A stretch of DNA of 64,000 bases from an uncultured Clostridia bacterium (lineage in GTDB: Bacteria > Bacillota > Clostridia > Oscillospirales > Ruminococcaceae): contig CAMMMX010000001.1 in NCBI GenBank assembly GCA_946498095.1, positions 1 through 64,000 on the forward strand. The letters run 5' to 3'. The notes under the pieces were generated by a model that was not told where the DNA came from, ran no database searches, and worked only from the letters and a program-made list of their open reading frames with translations. Within the stretch, counting starts at the first letter, position 1. Each line of letters begins with the position of its first letter. The position numbers were made by a program, and so were the translations under genes. Of the stretch, positions 42,537-52,479 are shown piece by piece.

Positions 42537-42896
42537 TCAGAACTTGAGGCCGCTTTCGCGGGCTCCTTCAGCCAATTCGCGCACACGGCCGTGATAGATG
42601 TAACCGCCGCGGTCGAACACAACCTCGGAGATGCCCTTTTCCACCGCTCTCTGCGCGATCAGCTCGCCTACCTTGCGCGCGCCTTCCTTATTTCCACCGC
42701 TTACGTCAAAATTCTTCTCAACGGAAGAAGCGGAAACCAGGGTTACACCGTTGACGTCGTCAATAATTTGGGCATAGATATGCTTTGCGGAGCGGAATAC
42801 GTTAAGGCGTGGACGCTCATTGGTGCCTGAAATTTTTGCACGCACTCTGCGGTGCCTTTTCAATCTTGCCTTATTGCTGTCAGGCTTTCTTACCAT
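42537..42896 (-). CDS. rplR: 50S ribosomal protein L18
   Basis: A 119-residue L18 that binds 5S rRNA. The basic N-terminus [20 protein letters not shown] and the core [42 protein letters not shown] are as expected. It lies between rplF and rpsE, 17 nt before the rpsE start. Confidence 0.98.
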   Translation of the reverse strand: MVRKPDSNKARLKRHRRVRAKISGTNERPRLNVFRSAKHIYAQIIDDVNGVTLVSASSVEKNFDVSGGNKEGARKVGELIAQRAVEKGISEVVFDRGGYIYHGRVRELAEGARESGLKF

Positions 42897-42913
42897 TTCT
42901 TGTCACTCCTTTA

Positions 42914-43462
42914 CTACTTCTTACCGCCCTTGCCAGCCTTGCCCTCTTTGCGGATGATCACTTCATCCACATATTTGATACCCTTGCCCTTGTAAGGCTC
43001 CGGCGGACGCTTCTTACGTACTTCAGCGGCAAACTGGCCTACCTTCTGCTTATCCGGACCGGAAATGACAATTTTGTTCGGTGCGGGCACGTCGATGGTA
43101 ATTCCGTCGATTTCGGGAATCACAACCGGATGTGAGTAACCGATCGTCAGATTCAGGTCCTTCCCCTGTTTCGCGGCACGGTAACCGACGCCGTTAACCT
43201 CAAGCTCCTTCTTGAAACCGTTGGTCACGCCCTCAACCATGTTCGCCACCAGCGAACGGGTCAGACCGTGCAGCGCCTTATCTTCAATCTCGTCGCTGGG
43301 ACGGGTAACGATCACTTCATTGTTCTCAAGCGTAAGGGTCATTCTCGGGTGCACATCCTGCTCGAGGGTGCCCTTGGGGCCCTTCACGGTCACATGGCTG
43401 CCGTCAAGTTTTACCTCAACGCCGGAGGGAACAGTGATCGGTTTTCTACCTATACGTGACAT
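42914..43462 (-). CDS. rplF: 50S ribosomal protein L6
   Basis: A 182-residue L6 with two similar RNA-binding domains. It starts [17 protein letters not shown], and the C-terminal signature [13 protein letters not shown]-like segment reads [16 protein letters not shown]. It ends with a Lys/Gly tail. Length is standard. It follows rpsH and precedes rplR. Confidence 0.98.
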   Translation of the reverse strand: MSRIGRKPITVPSGVEVKLDGSHVTVKGPKGTLEQDVHPRMTLTLENNEVIVTRPSDEIEDKALHGLTRSLVANMVEGVTNGFKKELEVNGVGYRAAKQGKDLNLTIGYSHPVVIPEIDGITIDVPAPNKIVISGPDKQKVGQFAAEVRKKRPPEPYKGKGIKYVDEVIIRKEGKAGKGGKK

Positions 43463-43475
43463 TCACTCTTCCTCC

Positions 43476-43874
43476 TTACCATACGAATGCAAGCACTTCG
43501 CCGCCTACATTCTCTTTGCGCGCCTGCTTATCCGTCATAACGCCCTTCGAGGTGGAAAGGATGGCAATGCCAAGTCCCTTCATAACCTTCGGCATGTCCG
43601 CGCAGCTCGCGTAAATTCTCAGGCCGGGCTTGGACACTCTGCGCAACCCGGTGATCACCTGCGCCTTGTTTTCAGAGTACTTCAAGGTTACTCTGATGAT
43701 TCCCTGCTTTCCGTCCTCAATGACCTGAAAGCCTTTGATATAACCTTCGTCGAGCAGAATCTGCGCAATCGCTTTCTTCATATTCGACGCAGGAATGTCC
43801 ACCTTATCGTGCTTTGCAGAATTTGCATTACGAATTCTGGTGAGCATATCAGCTATCGTATCGGTGATTTGCAT
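43476..43874 (-). CDS. rpsH: 30S ribosomal protein S8
   Basis: A 132-residue S8 that binds helix 21 of 16S rRNA. It begins [20 protein letters not shown] and ends with the signature [20 protein letters not shown] and GGEVLAFVW. Its position between rpsN and rplF is normal. In E. coli S8 represses the spc operon; no such site was examined here. Confidence 0.98.
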   Translation of the reverse strand: MQITDTIADMLTRIRNANSAKHDKVDIPASNMKKAIAQILLDEGYIKGFQVIEDGKQGIIRVTLKYSENKAQVITGLRRVSKPGLRIYASCADMPKVMKGLGIAILSTSKGVMTDKQARKENVGGEVLAFVW

Positions 43875-43899
43875 GGCGTCAACCTCCTATTTGCTCTGC

Positions 43900-44085
43900 T
43901 TACCAGCTCGACTTCTTCACGCCGGGAATCTGGCCCTTATGCGCCAGCTCCCTAAAGCAGATACGGCAGATGCCGTACTTGCTGAGATACGCGTGCGGTC
44001 TACCGCAGATTTTGCATCTATGATAGGCACGGGTGGAAAACTTAGGCGTCCTTTGCTGTTTGGCAATCATGCTTTTTTTAGCCAT
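43900..44085 (-). CDS. rpsN: 30S ribosomal protein S14, zinc form (type Z)
   Basis: A 61-residue short S14. It carries the zinc ligands CKICG and CRICF (C-x2-C...C-x2-C), ending [11 protein letters not shown]. The short zinc form is typical of Gram-positive bacteria. It lies between rplE and rpsH. Confidence 0.98.
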   Translation of the reverse strand: MAKKSMIAKQQRTPKFSTRAYHRCKICGRPHAYLSKYGICRICFRELAHKGQIPGVKKSSW

Positions 44086-44099
44086 ATTCGTTTCCTCCC

Positions 44100-44639
44100 T
44101 TATTTCTCGTACGGAGCGCCCATCAGCGTAAGCAGCTCACGAGCCTCTTCGTCAGTATTTGCGGTGGTGATAAAGTTGATGTCCATACCTCTTACTTTAT
44201 CAATTTTGTCGTACTCGATCTCCGGGAAAATCAACTGCTCTTTCAGACCGAAGGAATAGTTACCGCGGCCATCGAAAGAGTTGGGGTTGATTCCACGGAA
44301 GTCCCTAACGCGGGGCAACGCCACGTTAAAGAGCCTGTCGACAAATTCGTACATTTTTTCGCTTCTCAGCGTAACCTTTACGCCGATGATCATGCCCTCA
44401 CGGAGCTTGAAGTTTGCAACGGATTTCTTTGCACGGCAAACCACGGGTTTCTGCCCCGTAATAGCCGCCAGATCCGCCATAATCGCGTCTACTGCTTTCG
44501 GGTTTTCTTTTGCTTCACCGCAGCCAACGTTGATGACTATCTTCTCAAGCTTCGGAATTTGCATGACGCTCTTGTAACCGAACTTCTTCATCAAAGCCGG
44601 TGCGACATTATTGACATAATGTTCTTTCATCCTTGCCAT
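44100..44639 (-). CDS. rplE: 50S ribosomal protein L5
   Basis: A 179-residue L5 that holds 5S rRNA and contacts the P-site t[21 protein letters not shown] and [21 protein letters not shown] lie in the N-terminal half; [21 protein letters not shown] is the conserved C-terminal segment. It lies between rplX and rpsN. Confidence 0.98.
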   Translation of the reverse strand: MARMKEHYVNNVAPALMKKFGYKSVMQIPKLEKIVINVGCGEAKENPKAVDAIMADLAAITGQKPVVCRAKKSVANFKLREGMIIGVKVTLRSEKMYEFVDRLFNVALPRVRDFRGINPNSFDGRGNYSFGLKEQLIFPEIEYDKIDKVRGMDINFITTANTDEEARELLTLMGAPYEK

Positions 44640-44654
44640 GTTCTTTCCTCCTCT

Positions 44655-44978
44655 TTAGAATGTTGCCGCGCAGTCAGCATGCTTGCAAACCCGGACCTTT
44701 TTGCCGTCCTCATCGATCTTATGGCCGATTCTGGTCGGTTTTCCGCATTTGGGACAGATAAGCTGAACCTTGCAGGCGTAAAGCGGCGCTTCCGCTTTGA
44801 CAATGCCGCCCTGCTCGCCCATCCGCTTCGGCTTCACGTGCTTGGTCACCATATTGCAGCCTTCCACGATAACTTTCTGCTCACGGGGGCTCACCTCAAG
44901 AACCTTGCCCTTCTTGCCACGGTCCTTTCCGGAAAGAATTACGACAGTGTCGTCCTTTTTCACATGTACATGATTCAC
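44655..44978 (-). CDS. rplX: 50S ribosomal protein L24 (GTG start)
   Basis: A 107-residue L24 with the KOW motif [20 protein letters not shown]. The C-terminal zinc ribbon [13 protein letters not shown]...CKHADC is common in Firmicutes. The start is GTG 44978 with GGGGG upstream. A longer frame overlaps rplN and would add 30 unrelated residues. Confidence 0.94.
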   Translation of the reverse strand: MNHVHVKKDDTVVILSGKDRGKKGKVLEVSPREQKVIVEGCNMVTKHVKPKRMGEQGGIVKAEAPLYACKVQLICPKCGKPTRIGHKIDEDGKKVRVCKHADCAATF

Positions 44979-44994
44979 TCTAAAGCACCCCCTA

Positions 44995-45363
44995 CTAAAG
45001 CACTTCAGGTGCAAGGCTGAGAATCTTTGTGTACTCTTTGTCACGAAGCTCTCTCGCCACTGGCCCAAAAATACGTGTCCCTCTCGGGTTCTTGTCTTCT
45101 TTTATAATAACTGCAGCGTTCTCGTCGAACCGGATATAAGTTCCGTCCTCACGGCGGAGCCCTTTCGCGGAACGAACAATCACCGCTTTCACTACGTCGC
45201 CTTTTTTAACAACGCCGCCGGGTGTTGCCTTTTTGACCGAAGCAACCACCACGTCGCCGATATTCGCGTACCTTCTACGTGAACCGCCTAACACCCTAAT
45301 GCACATAATTTCCTTTGCGCCGGTGTTGTCAGCCACTTTAAGGTAAGTCTGCATCTGTATCAC
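44995..45363 (-). CDS. rplN: 50S ribosomal protein L14
   Basis: A 122-residue L14, which contacts L19 and 16S rRNA at bridge B8. It starts [20 protein letters not shown] from a GTG (45363) with GGAGG about 8 nt upstream. The signature [20 protein letters not shown] and the C-terminal [13 protein letters not shown] are present. Confidence 0.97.
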   Translation of the reverse strand: MIQMQTYLKVADNTGAKEIMCIRVLGGSRRRYANIGDVVVASVKKATPGGVVKKGDVVKAVIVRSAKGLRREDGTYIRFDENAAVIIKEDKNPRGTRIFGPVARELRDKEYTKILSLAPEVL

Positions 45364-45390
45364 AGTGCGTTCCTCCTTTCGGCCGTGTCA

Positions 45391-45648
45391 CTATTTAGCC
45401 TTTTCAATTACTTCAACCAGTCTCCATCTTTTATCTTTCGATAACGGACGGGTTTCCATCACCATGACGCGGTCGCCGATATTGCACTCGTTGTTTTCAT
45501 CGTGCGCTTTCAGCTTCATCGTACGCTTGATGATTTTCTTGTAAAGGGGATGTCTGACATTATCCTGAATGGAAACGACGATCGTCTTGTCCATCTTGTT
45601 GCTGACAACCTTGCCGACTCTGGTTTTTCTCAAGTTTCTTTCGCTCAT
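45391..45648 (-). CDS. rpsQ: 30S ribosomal protein S17
   Basis: An 85-residue OB-fold S17. It starts [20 protein letters not shown]; the signature [20 protein letters not shown] is near the C-terminus. It lies between rpmC and rplN. Confidence 0.98.
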   Translation of the reverse strand: MSERNLRKTRVGKVVSNKMDKTIVVSIQDNVRHPLYKKIIKRTMKLKAHDENNECNIGDRVMVMETRPLSKDKRWRLVEVIEKAK

Positions 45649-45666
45649 CGCTGCTCCTCCTTCCCC

Positions 45667-45870
45667 TTACTTCTCCACGCTGCTTGTTTCACGCTCACGA
45701 ATCACCGTTTTAATCCGAGCAATATCTTTTTTGACAGCCTTGATTCTCATCGGGTTTTCGAGCTGATTAATAGCGAGCTGGAAGCGAAGGTTGAAAAGCT
45801 CTTCCTTGAGGTCGCTGAGCTTCTTGTCAAGCTCGACTGCGGACATTTCTCTTATCTCAACAGCTTTCAT
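45667..45870 (-). CDS. rpmC: 50S ribosomal protein L29
   Basis: A 67-residue helical-hairpin L29 at the tunnel exit, near the signal-recognition and trigger-factor sites. [20 protein letters not shown] and [20 protein letters not shown] match the family. Its ATG overlaps the rplP stop by 4 nt (ATGA). Confidence 0.98.
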   Translation of the reverse strand: MKAVEIREMSAVELDKKLSDLKEELFNLRFQLAINQLENPMRIKAVKKDIARIKTVIRERETSSVEK

Positions 45871-46295
45871 TCTTGCTCACCACCCGTTTCTTCCTTTTTC
45901 ACAAACTTGCACTTGATGGGAAGCTTGTGCGCAGCAAGACGCATTGCCTCTCTTGCCTGCTCCTCGGTAACACCGCTGATTTCGAACATTACGCGTCCCG
46001 GCTTAACGACTGCAACCCAGTACTCGGGAGAGCCTTTACCGGAACCCATTCGGGTTTCTGCCGGTTTTTCGGTGACCGGCTTATCCGGAAATATTTTAAT
46101 CCATACCTGGCCGCCACGCTTGATGTAACGGGTCATCGCGATACGAGCCGCCTCAATCTGGTTGGAGGTAATCCACGCCGGTTCCAGAGCCTGCAGGCCG
46201 AATTCGCCGTTGGAGACGAAGTTACCGCGGGTTGCTTTACCGGTCAGGCGTCCTCTTTGTACTCTGCGGTACTTGACTCTCTTCGGTAACAGCAT
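45867..46295 (-). CDS. rplP: 50S ribosomal protein L16
   Basis: A 142-residue L16 needed for A-site tRNA positioning. [20 protein letters not shown] at the start, [20 protein letters not shown] and [19 protein letters not shown] are the family marks. It overlaps rpsC by one base and rpmC by four. Confidence 0.98.
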   Translation of the reverse strand: MLLPKRVKYRRVQRGRLTGKATRGNFVSNGEFGLQALEPAWITSNQIEAARIAMTRYIKRGGQVWIKIFPDKPVTEKPAETRMGSGKGSPEYWVAVVKPGRVMFEISGVTEEQAREAMRLAAHKLPIKCKFVKKEETGGEQE

Positions 46296-47005
46296 TACTG
46301 GTTGCCCCCTTCCCTTTTCTCCTGTCTGGCATCATTTCTACGAGACGATCTTCTCGGACGGTCCTGCTGAACCTCTCCCTTCAGGACCTCTCCCTTGTAG
46401 ACCCAGACCTTGACACCGATACGTCCATAGGTCGTTTTTGCTTCGGCAAATCCGTAGTCAATGTCTGCACGGATTGTCTGCAGCGGAATCGTGCCCTCAT
46501 GATAGGTCTCATTCCGCGCAATTTCCGCACCGCCTAAACGGCCGCCGCATCTAATCTTAATGCCCTTTGCACCGAGCTTCATTGCTCTGCCGATTGCCAT
46601 CTTCATCGCCCGTCTGAAAGCGATACGGCGTTCCAGCTGAGATGCAATGCTCTCTGCAACAAGTTGAGCGTTCAAATCCGGCTGCTTCACTTCAACAATG
46701 TTCAGCAACACGGTTTTTCCCATCATTTTCTGAATGTTCGCGCGAAGCTTCTCGATCTCTGCGCCTCCGCGACCAATAACAAGCCCCGGTTTCGCGCAGT
46801 GGATATGGATTCGCACCTTATCCGCGTAACGTTCAATCTCAATACGCGGCACTCCGGCTGCATAAATGCTCTTCTTGATATAGTTTCTGACCTTAAAGTC
46901 CTCAACAAGCGTATCGCCGAAAGTGTTGTCATTGGCAAACCAGCGGGAATCCCAATCTTTGATAACGCCTACACGTAAACCGTGTGGATTTACTTTCTGG
47001 CCCAT
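46295..47005 (-). CDS. rpsC: 30S ribosomal protein S3
   Basis: A 236-residue S3 at the mRNA entry channel. It starts [20 protein letters not shown]. The KH domain includes [16 protein letters not shown] and the C-terminal domain [21 protein letters not shown] basic tail rich in Arg and Glu follows the end of the conserved part. It lies between rplV and rplP. Confidence 0.98.
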   Translation of the reverse strand: MGQKVNPHGLRVGVIKDWDSRWFANDNTFGDTLVEDFKVRNYIKKSIYAAGVPRIEIERYADKVRIHIHCAKPGLVIGRGGAEIEKLRANIQKMMGKTVLLNIVEVKQPDLNAQLVAESIASQLERRIAFRRAMKMAIGRAMKLGAKGIKIRCGGRLGGAEIARNETYHEGTIPLQTIRADIDYGFAEAKTTYGRIGVKVWVYKGEVLKGEVQQDRPRRSSRRNDARQEKREGGNQ

Positions 47006-47025
47006 AGTTAACCTCCTCTTTCAGC

Positions 47026-47361
47026 TTATTCCTTCTCTTTGAGAACCAGCGTGATATGGGAGGTTCTCTTCAAGATACGGTTCGCGCTGCCTTGTGCTCT
47101 CGGCATAATTCTTTTAAGCGTAGGTCCGGGGCTAACGAAGCACTCTGCAACGTACAGGTTATTCCTGTCCATGCTGTAGTTATTCTCCGCGTTAGCAATG
47201 GCCGACTTAAGAAGCTTTTCCAGCGGTTCACTGGCTGCCTTCGGTGTATGCTTTAAAATTGCCATCGCAACGTCCGCCGGCTGGTTCCGGATCAGGTCCA
47301 GGACAATCTGCACCTTGCGGGGCGCGATACGGGCAAATCTCAGGATAGCCCTAGCTTCCAT
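47026..47361 (-). CDS. rplV: 50S ribosomal protein L22
   Basis: A 111-residue L22 whose loop lines the exit tunnel. [19 protein letters not shown]-type start ([14 protein letters not shown]) and the tunnel loop [20 protein letters not shown] are present. Length is typical. It lies between rpsS and rpsC. Confidence 0.98.
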   Translation of the reverse strand: MEARAILRFARIAPRKVQIVLDLIRNQPADVAMAILKHTPKAASEPLEKLLKSAIANAENNYSMDRNNLYVAECFVSPGPTLKRIMPRAQGSANRILKRTSHITLVLKEKE

Positions 47362-47380
47362 TTAAAATCCTCCTTCCGGC

Positions 47381-47665
47381 CTATTTCTTTCCGTTATTGG
47401 TAGTCTTAGAGCCAGCATGGCCCTTGTACGTTCTGGTCGGCGCAAACTCGCCGAGCTTATGGCCTACCATATCCTCGGTAACATACACCGGAACGTGCTT
47501 GCGTCCATCATGCACGGCGAATGTATGTCCAACGAAATCCGGAAAAATCGTGGAGGAGCGGCTCCAAGTCTTCAGAACCTTCTTCTCACCGGCTTCGTTC
47601 ATTGCCATGACTCTTTTCAAAAGAACCGGTTGTACGTACGGTCCCTTTTTCACACTTCTACCCAT
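47381..47665 (-). CDS. rpsS: 30S ribosomal protein S19
   Basis: A 94-residue S19 in the 30S head. [20 protein letters not shown] at the start; the signature [20 protein letters not shown] and [17 protein letters not shown] follow. It lies between rplB and rplV. Confidence 0.98.
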   Translation of the reverse strand: MGRSVKKGPYVQPVLLKRVMAMNEAGEKKVLKTWSRSSTIFPDFVGHTFAVHDGRKHVPVYVTEDMVGHKLGEFAPTRTYKGHAGSKTTNNGKK

Positions 47666-47689
47666 TCCTCATCTGCCTCCTTTCAAGCA

Positions 47690-48523
47690 TTACTTACCGT
47701 TTCTGCGTCTGACGATAAATTTATCGGAGCGATGATGCTTCTTACGGGTCTTATAGCCGAGGGTGGGCTTACCCCATGGGGTAACCGGTCCGGGACGGCC
47801 GATCGGGCTCTTGCCCTCACCACCGCCATGCGGATGGTCGCAAGGGTTCATAACGCTACCGCGAACCGTCGGTCTCCAACCCATGTTACGCTTTCTACCA
47901 GCCTTACCGATATTCACATTCTCGTGATCGATATTGCCTACCTGTCCAACTGTTGCGATGCAGCTGGCAGTCACATTACGAAGCTCACCGGAAGGAAGGC
48001 GAACCAGCGCATAGCCGTTCTCCTTTGCCATCAACTGCGCCATGTTGCCCGCGCTGCGGACCAGCTGCGCACCCTTGCCCGGATAAAGCTCGATGTTATG
48101 AATAAAGGTACCAACTGGGATATTCGCAAGCGGAAGGGCGTTGCCCGGCTTGATATCTGCATCGGCGCCGGAACGAACAACGTCGCCGACTTTCAGGCCG
48201 TTCGGAGCGATGATATAACGCTTCTCTCCGTCCTCATACTGTACCAGCGCAATGTGCGCGCTACGGTTCGGATCGTATTCCAGCGTCATAACAGTCGCGT
48301 TCATACCGACCTTGTCTCTCTTAAAATCGATAATTCTGTATTTTCTTCTTGCTCCGCCGCCTCTGTGACGAACAGTAATTCTTCCGTAGCTGTTGCGCCC
48401 CGAATTCTTTTTCAGGGATTCCAGCAGGCTTCTTTCAGGAGCAACCTTGGACAACTGTGAATAGTCCGTGACCGTCATCTGGCGACGGGACGGCGTTGTC
48501 GGTTTATAGGTTTTGATAGCCAT
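47690..48523 (-). CDS. rplB: 50S ribosomal protein L2
   Basis: A 277-residue L2 near the peptidyl-transferase centre. [20 protein letters not shown] at the start and the conserved [20 protein letters not shown] loop with the essential histidine (about residue 229). The start at 48523 is chosen as the standard MAIK form; a GTG four codons upstream is the alternative and sits closer to AAGGAG. Confidence 0.97.
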   Translation of the reverse strand: MAIKTYKPTTPSRRQMTVTDYSQLSKVAPERSLLESLKKNSGRNSYGRITVRHRGGGARRKYRIIDFKRDKVGMNATVMTLEYDPNRSAHIALVQYEDGEKRYIIAPNGLKVGDVVRSGADADIKPGNALPLANIPVGTFIHNIELYPGKGAQLVRSAGNMAQLMAKENGYALVRLPSGELRNVTASCIATVGQVGNIDHENVNIGKAGRKRNMGWRPTVRGSVMNPCDHPHGGGEGKSPIGRPGPVTPWGKPTLGYKTRKKHHRSDKFIVRRRNGK

Positions 48524-48598
48524 TCCTGTTTTCACTCCTTAATCGGTTTTGCGGGACGGGAATCCGTCCCATACGACACCAGACCTTGGCAAGTCCGA

Positions 48599-48889
48599 TT
48601 ACATCATACTTTCAAAGAATTCGATGCTGTCTCCTTCTTTGACCGTAACGATAGCTTTTTTCCAATCAGACTTATAGCCGGCGTTCATCCCGACTCTCTT
48701 GGCTCTTCCCTTGCAGTTTATCGTGTTCACTTTGGTAACCGTAACATGGAACAGAGCTTCCACAGCCTGAGCTATCTCAATCTTATTCGCATCCGGCGCA
48801 ACCTTGAAGGTGTATTTCCCGCCGGAAATTCCCATCATGCTGTTCTCGGTGATGATTGGTCGGAGAATGATGTCCTGTGGCGCTTTCAT
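48599..48889 (-). CDS. rplW: 50S ribosomal protein L23
   Basis: A 96-residue L23 at the tunnel exit, a docking site for trigger factor and SRP. It reads APQDIILRPIITENSMMGIS and ends with KEGDSIEFFESMM. ATG 48889 overlaps the rplD stop by one base. It is followed by rplB after 75 nt. Confidence 0.97.
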   Translation of the reverse strand: MKAPQDIILRPIITENSMMGISGGKYTFKVAPDANKIEIAQAVEALFHVTVTKVNTINCKGRAKRVGMNAGYKSDWKKAIVTVKEGDSIEFFESMM

Positions 48890-49512
48890 TACGCGTACAC
48901 CTCCTCAATCTTGGCAACCGCTTCCTTCACGACGACGAACTTGTCGTAGTTGAGGATGTCATAAACGTTCAGTGTACCTACCTGGGTGGTCTTAACGCCA
49001 GGAATGTTCTGCGCACTCTTGATGGCCTTGTCGTCAACGCCATTGAGGACAATCAGCGTCTTCTTGTCGCAGCCCAGCGCATTGAGCATTTCAACCACTG
49101 TCTTGGTACGGTAGGTATCCAGTTTCAGCTCGTCGAGGACAACCAGATTGTTATCCAGAACCTTGCTGGACAAAGCGCTCTTCATAGCCAGCCGTCTGAC
49201 CTTTTTGTTTAAAGCGATTGTATAGCTTCTCGGCTTCGGACCAAGAGCAATACCGCCGTGCGTCCACTGGGGAGCGCGAATGGAACCCTGTCTTGCATGA
49301 CCGGTTCCCTTTTGTCTCCAGGGCTTTTTACCGCCGCCTCTGACCTCGCTGCGGGTCAGCGTGGACTGTGTACCCTGTCTCTGGTTCGCCAGATAATTGA
49401 CGACCGCAGCGTGCATCACCTGCACATTAGGCTGGATGCCGAAAACCGCCTCGGAAAGTTCTGTCTCGGAAACCTGTTTCCCAGCCATATCGTATATTGA
49501 AACCTTAGGCAT
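48889..49512 (-). CDS. rplD: 50S ribosomal protein L4
   Basis: A 207-residue L4 with the tunnel loop GGGKKPWRQKGTGHARQGS and IRAPQWTHGGIALGPKPRSY. In several bacteria L4 represses its own S10 operon through the leader, so the attenuator at 50689-50718 is a possible target. The start at 49512 follows GGAGG; an ATG six codons earlier would overlap rplC. Confidence 0.97.
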   Translation of the reverse strand: MPKVSIYDMAGKQVSETELSEAVFGIQPNVQVMHAAVVNYLANQRQGTQSTLTRSEVRGGGKKPWRQKGTGHARQGSIRAPQWTHGGIALGPKPRSYTIALNKKVRRLAMKSALSSKVLDNNLVVLDELKLDTYRTKTVVEMLNALGCDKKTLIVLNGVDDKAIKSAQNIPGVKTTQVGTLNVYDILNYDKFVVVKEAVAKIEEVYA

Positions 49513-49529
49513 TTTGTTTCCTCCCTCCA

Positions 49530-50165
49530 TTAAGCCTTCTTGACCGCATTGACAATGGTAACAATCGAACCCTTCGGTCCGGGAACTGCGCCTTTGATTG
49601 CGATCAAATTGTTTTCAGCGTCCACCTTGACAACCTCAAGGTTCTGGACGGTAACCGTTTCTGCACCCAGATGTCCTGGCAGCTTCTTCCCCTTGAAAAT
49701 ACGGGAAGGAGAAGAGTTAGCACCCATGGAACCCGCATGGCGATGCACCGGTCCAGTACCATGTGTCTCTTTCAGGCGGCTATGGTTGTAACGCTTAATC
49801 GTACCAGCGTAGCCCTTACCCTTGCTCGTGCCAGTTACGTCAATGATGTCTCCCGCGGCAAAAACGTCAGCCTTAATAATGTCGCCTACGTTCATGCTTT
49901 CCGCATCGTCAAACCGAAACTCCTTCAGCGTCTTTTTCAGCGCTACATCCGCTTTCGCGAAGTGTCCCTTCTGGGGTTTGTTGGCGCGCTCGACCTTCAG
50001 ATCGCCGAAGCCAACCTGTACCGCGCTATAGCCATCGTTCTCTACCGTCTTCTTCTGGACGATGACACAAGGGCCTGCTTCCACAACGGTTACAGGGATC
50101 ACTTTTCCCGTCTCATCGAAAATCTGGGTCATACCGACCTTTTTGCCGATGATACCTGTCTTCAT
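49530..50165 (-). CDS. rplC: 50S ribosomal protein L3
   Basis: A 211-residue L3 near the peptidyl-transferase entry. It starts [20 protein letters not shown], and [20 protein letters not shown] is the conserved tip. GAGGAGG lies 9 nt before the ATG at 50165. An ATG two codons upstream (50171) is only 3 nt from that site and therefore less likely. Confidence 0.96.
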   Translation of the reverse strand: MKTGIIGKKVGMTQIFDETGKVIPVTVVEAGPCVIVQKKTVENDGYSAVQVGFGDLKVERANKPQKGHFAKADVALKKTLKEFRFDDAESMNVGDIIKADVFAAGDIIDVTGTSKGKGYAGTIKRYNHSRLKETHGTGPVHRHAGSMGANSSPSRIFKGKKLPGHLGAETVTVQNLEVVKVDAENNLIAIKGAVPGPKGSIVTIVNAVKKA

Positions 50166-50286
50166 CTTCATTTTCCTCCTCTTAAGGTTATTGGTTGACA
50201 CCGTAAAAGCGCCAACATGACCTGCCAGCCCGTAGAACAGGAAAAACCCGCTCTCGGCAAAAGGACCGAAATCAGTTCTTCAGAAA

Positions 50287-50598
50287 TTAAAGCTTAATTT
50301 CGATGTCCACACCGGCAGGGAGTTCCAGACCTTCCAGCGCCTCGATCGTCTTTTTGGACGGTCTGAGCACGTCGATCAGTCTCTTGTGGGTTCTCATCTC
50401 AAACTGTTCGCGGCTATCCTTGTACTTGTGCACCGCGCGAAGAATCGTCACAACTTCCTTCTCGGTCGGGAGCGGAATCGGTCCCGATACCCTGGCGCCG
50501 GTTCTCTTCGCCGTTTCGACGATCTTGGCCGCCGCAGCGTCCACGGTCGCATGCTCATAGCCCTTCAGTCTGATTCTGATTTTTTCCTTGACTGCCAC
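50287..50598 (-). CDS. rpsJ: 30S ribosomal protein S10 (GTG start)
   Basis: A 103-residue S10, also known as the NusE antitermination factor. It reads [20 protein letters not shown], with [20 protein letters not shown] and the tail [11 protein letters not shown]. The start is GTG 50598 with AGGAGG upstream. The 28-codon extension further upstream has unrelated composition and lies in the leader. It is the first gene of the block. Confidence 0.96.
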   Translation of the reverse strand: MAVKEKIRIRLKGYEHATVDAAAAKIVETAKRTGARVSGPIPLPTEKEVVTILRAVHKYKDSREQFEMRTHKRLIDVLRPSKKTIEALEGLELPAGVDIEIKL

Positions 50599-50935
50599 TG
50601 GTTTCGCCTCCTTAAATTCACTGCTTGATTCATGGGGGACGGAAACTAAGTGTGCACACACTTCCGTGTGTTCCGCGTTCACACATATAAAAAACCGAAA
50701 AAACTGACGTTCTTTCGGGCATTTCGACGCGCTTGTCCCCTACTCTCGCAAGCAGCAGGGAGTCAAAAGCAGTCTACGAACGCATATTAGTCTCGCCCGG
50801 TTTTAAATCGGACATACTCCACGAAAATTACCTGCTCTAGGCAGCAACCTTTCGCTTCAACGCATATCTGGCACGCATTGCGCGCCTGTGCAGTCATACT
50901 TCATTATAGTACTATATTCCGGCCGGGATTGCAAG
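50599..50935 (-). promoter_or_regulatory. S10 operon promoter and leader with attenuator-like hairpin
   Basis: On the minus strand a TATAAT lies at 50903-50908, with TTGCAA 20 nt upstream and a second A/T-rich match (TATAGT) in between. A leader of about 300 nt follows. At 50695-50718 CCGAAA pairs with TTTCGG and six T residues follow (50689-50694), which is an intrinsic terminator inside the leader. A further hairpin ACACACGG/TGTGTG-type repeat lies at 50651-50672. This fits transcription attenuation of the S10 operon, known to be L4-mediated in E. coli. The mechanism here is inferred. Confidence 0.65.
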
Positions 50936-51005
50936 TTTTTTTGATTTTTGTTGATGTAGAATTTTTCTCCTAGAAATCCATGCACATTGTACAATCTATA
51001 CAACT

Positions 51006-51515
51006 CTATACAAGAAACCGATCACAAATACGATCGGCAACGCGGTAAGGCGTATCGTTTCCATCTACGACAACACGGGCGGCCTGCAAATAGACGTCTC
51101 GCCGCTTCTCATACAGGAGTTTCAATTCCTCCCGAGTCCGCGCAGCGGCAAGCGGACGATCCTCTACCCGTCCTGTATAAATCCGGGACCAGCAAACGTC
51201 GAAAGGAACGTCAAGAAAAACCACGACGCCCGACTCTTGGGCAAAAGCGGCGTTTTCTTCCCTAAGCAGCGTACCACCTCCGGTCGAAACAACGGCACCA
51301 CCGCAGACAGGCATCTCACGCAGGTAACGAGCTTCTTGCGTACGAAAGTACGCCTCTCCATCCTGTGCGAAGATGTCCGGTATGCTTCGCCCTTCAGCCT
51401 GTTCGATATACACGTCCAGATCGACGAATGGATACCCGATTTTTTTGGCCAGCACTTCTCCCACGGTGGTTTTCCCGCTACCCATAAAGCCGCACAGGTA
51501 AATTCGTTTTTCCAT
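51006..51515 (-). CDS. aroK: Shikimate kinase
   Basis: This 169-residue P-loop kinase phosphorylates shikimate in aromatic amino acid synthesis. Walker A is GFMGSGKTTVGE (10-21). FVDLDVYIEQAEG carries the shikimate-binding Asp, FRTQEARYL the Arg and VVSTGGGTLL the GGG loop. VEDRPLAAARTREEL is the lid. CAGGGGAAA precedes ATG 51515; starting 6 codons earlier would overlap aroE. It follows aroE after 14 nt, both on the minus strand. Confidence 0.95.
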   Translation of the reverse strand: MEKRIYLCGFMGSGKTTVGEVLAKKIGYPFVDLDVYIEQAEGRSIPDIFAQDGEAYFRTQEARYLREMPVCGGAVVSTGGGTLLREENAAFAQESGVVVFLDVPFDVCWSRIYTGRVEDRPLAAARTREELKLLYEKRRDVYLQAARVVVDGNDTPYRVADRICDRFLV

Positions 51516-51529
51516 TTTCCCCTGCCCTC

Positions 51530-52381
51530 TCATTCCAATGACGTCCGATCCAGCAGTACCTGCATTTCGTCCACCACAGCGGCAATGTCACCTGGTTCAT
51601 AAGACGCACCGTCCCAGATTTCATGCGCGGCAACCGCCTGCCATACCAGCATCGACATCCCACCCAGCACCGTCAGGCCATTTTTTTCCGCCATCTGCAT
51701 CAGACGCGTCTGCGACGGGTTGTACACTGCGTCAAACAGGTACTTTCCCCGCCTGACTGTTTCCTCACCGATAGGCGCATCGCTCGTATGTGGATACATC
51801 CCCGCCGGCGTCGCGTTCAGGATCAAATCATACGAGCCCTCCACAGCGTCCAGCAATACTGTATCCACCTGCGCGCCCGGGGATAGACGCCGGATATCCT
51901 CCAGACATGCCTGAACCCGCGGGGCGTCCTTTTCCCGGGTGGCAATGGTAAGCGCCCCGCCACGCAACGCCGTCTCGATGGCCATCATCCGACCTGCGCC
52001 ACCGCATCCAAGCAGCAGCACCCTGGACGACAGCGACGCGCCCATTGACTCGACCGCGCGAGTAAAACCCACCACATCTGTGTTATACCCTGTCCAGACC
52101 CCGTCGCACCAGGAGGCACAGTTGACCGCTCCGTAACGCTGTGCTGTTTCATCCAGTACATCCATCTGCGCCATCACCCGCAGCTTATGCGGAATCGTAA
52201 TATTAAATCCGTCCAGTTCTTTCTTCAGCTGTGTCAACCGGACATCGAAGACGTCCGGTTGAATCTCCTCTACAGTATAGCTTGCTTCCCGTCCGGACAT
52301 CTCGAACAGGCGGCGATGGATTGGCGGCGACATCGTATGTCCCAACGGATAGCCGATAACTGCAAATTGACGATTGTTCAT
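51530..52381 (-). CDS. aroE: Shikimate dehydrogenase
   Basis: This 283-residue enzyme reduces 3-dehydroshikimate to shikimate with NADPH. PLGHTMSPPIH is the substrate loop; FNITIPHKLRVM carries the catalytic Lys and TGYNTDVVGF the catalytic Asp. VLLLGCGGAGRMMAIE is the nucleotide-binding loop and GGMSMLVWQA closes the C-terminus. The ATG at 52381 with GGGTG upstream is preferred to a GTG three codons earlier. It is cotranscribed with aroK and lies 98 nt from fabD. Confidence 0.94.
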   Translation of the reverse strand: MNNRQFAVIGYPLGHTMSPPIHRRLFEMSGREASYTVEEIQPDVFDVRLTQLKKELDGFNITIPHKLRVMAQMDVLDETAQRYGAVNCASWCDGVWTGYNTDVVGFTRAVESMGASLSSRVLLLGCGGAGRMMAIETALRGGALTIATREKDAPRVQACLEDIRRLSPGAQVDTVLLDAVEGSYDLILNATPAGMYPHTSDAPIGEETVRRGKYLFDAVYNPSQTRLMQMAEKNGLTVLGGMSMLVWQAVAAHEIWDGASYEPGDIAAVVDEMQVLLDRTSLE

Positions 52382-52479
52382 GTCTGACACCCTATCATCG
52401 GTCCACGCGACGGCGGAACCCTTCCTTACTGCGTCTGCACAAAAAGCAGCGTCCTTTGTATTATTATAGGAAACATATC

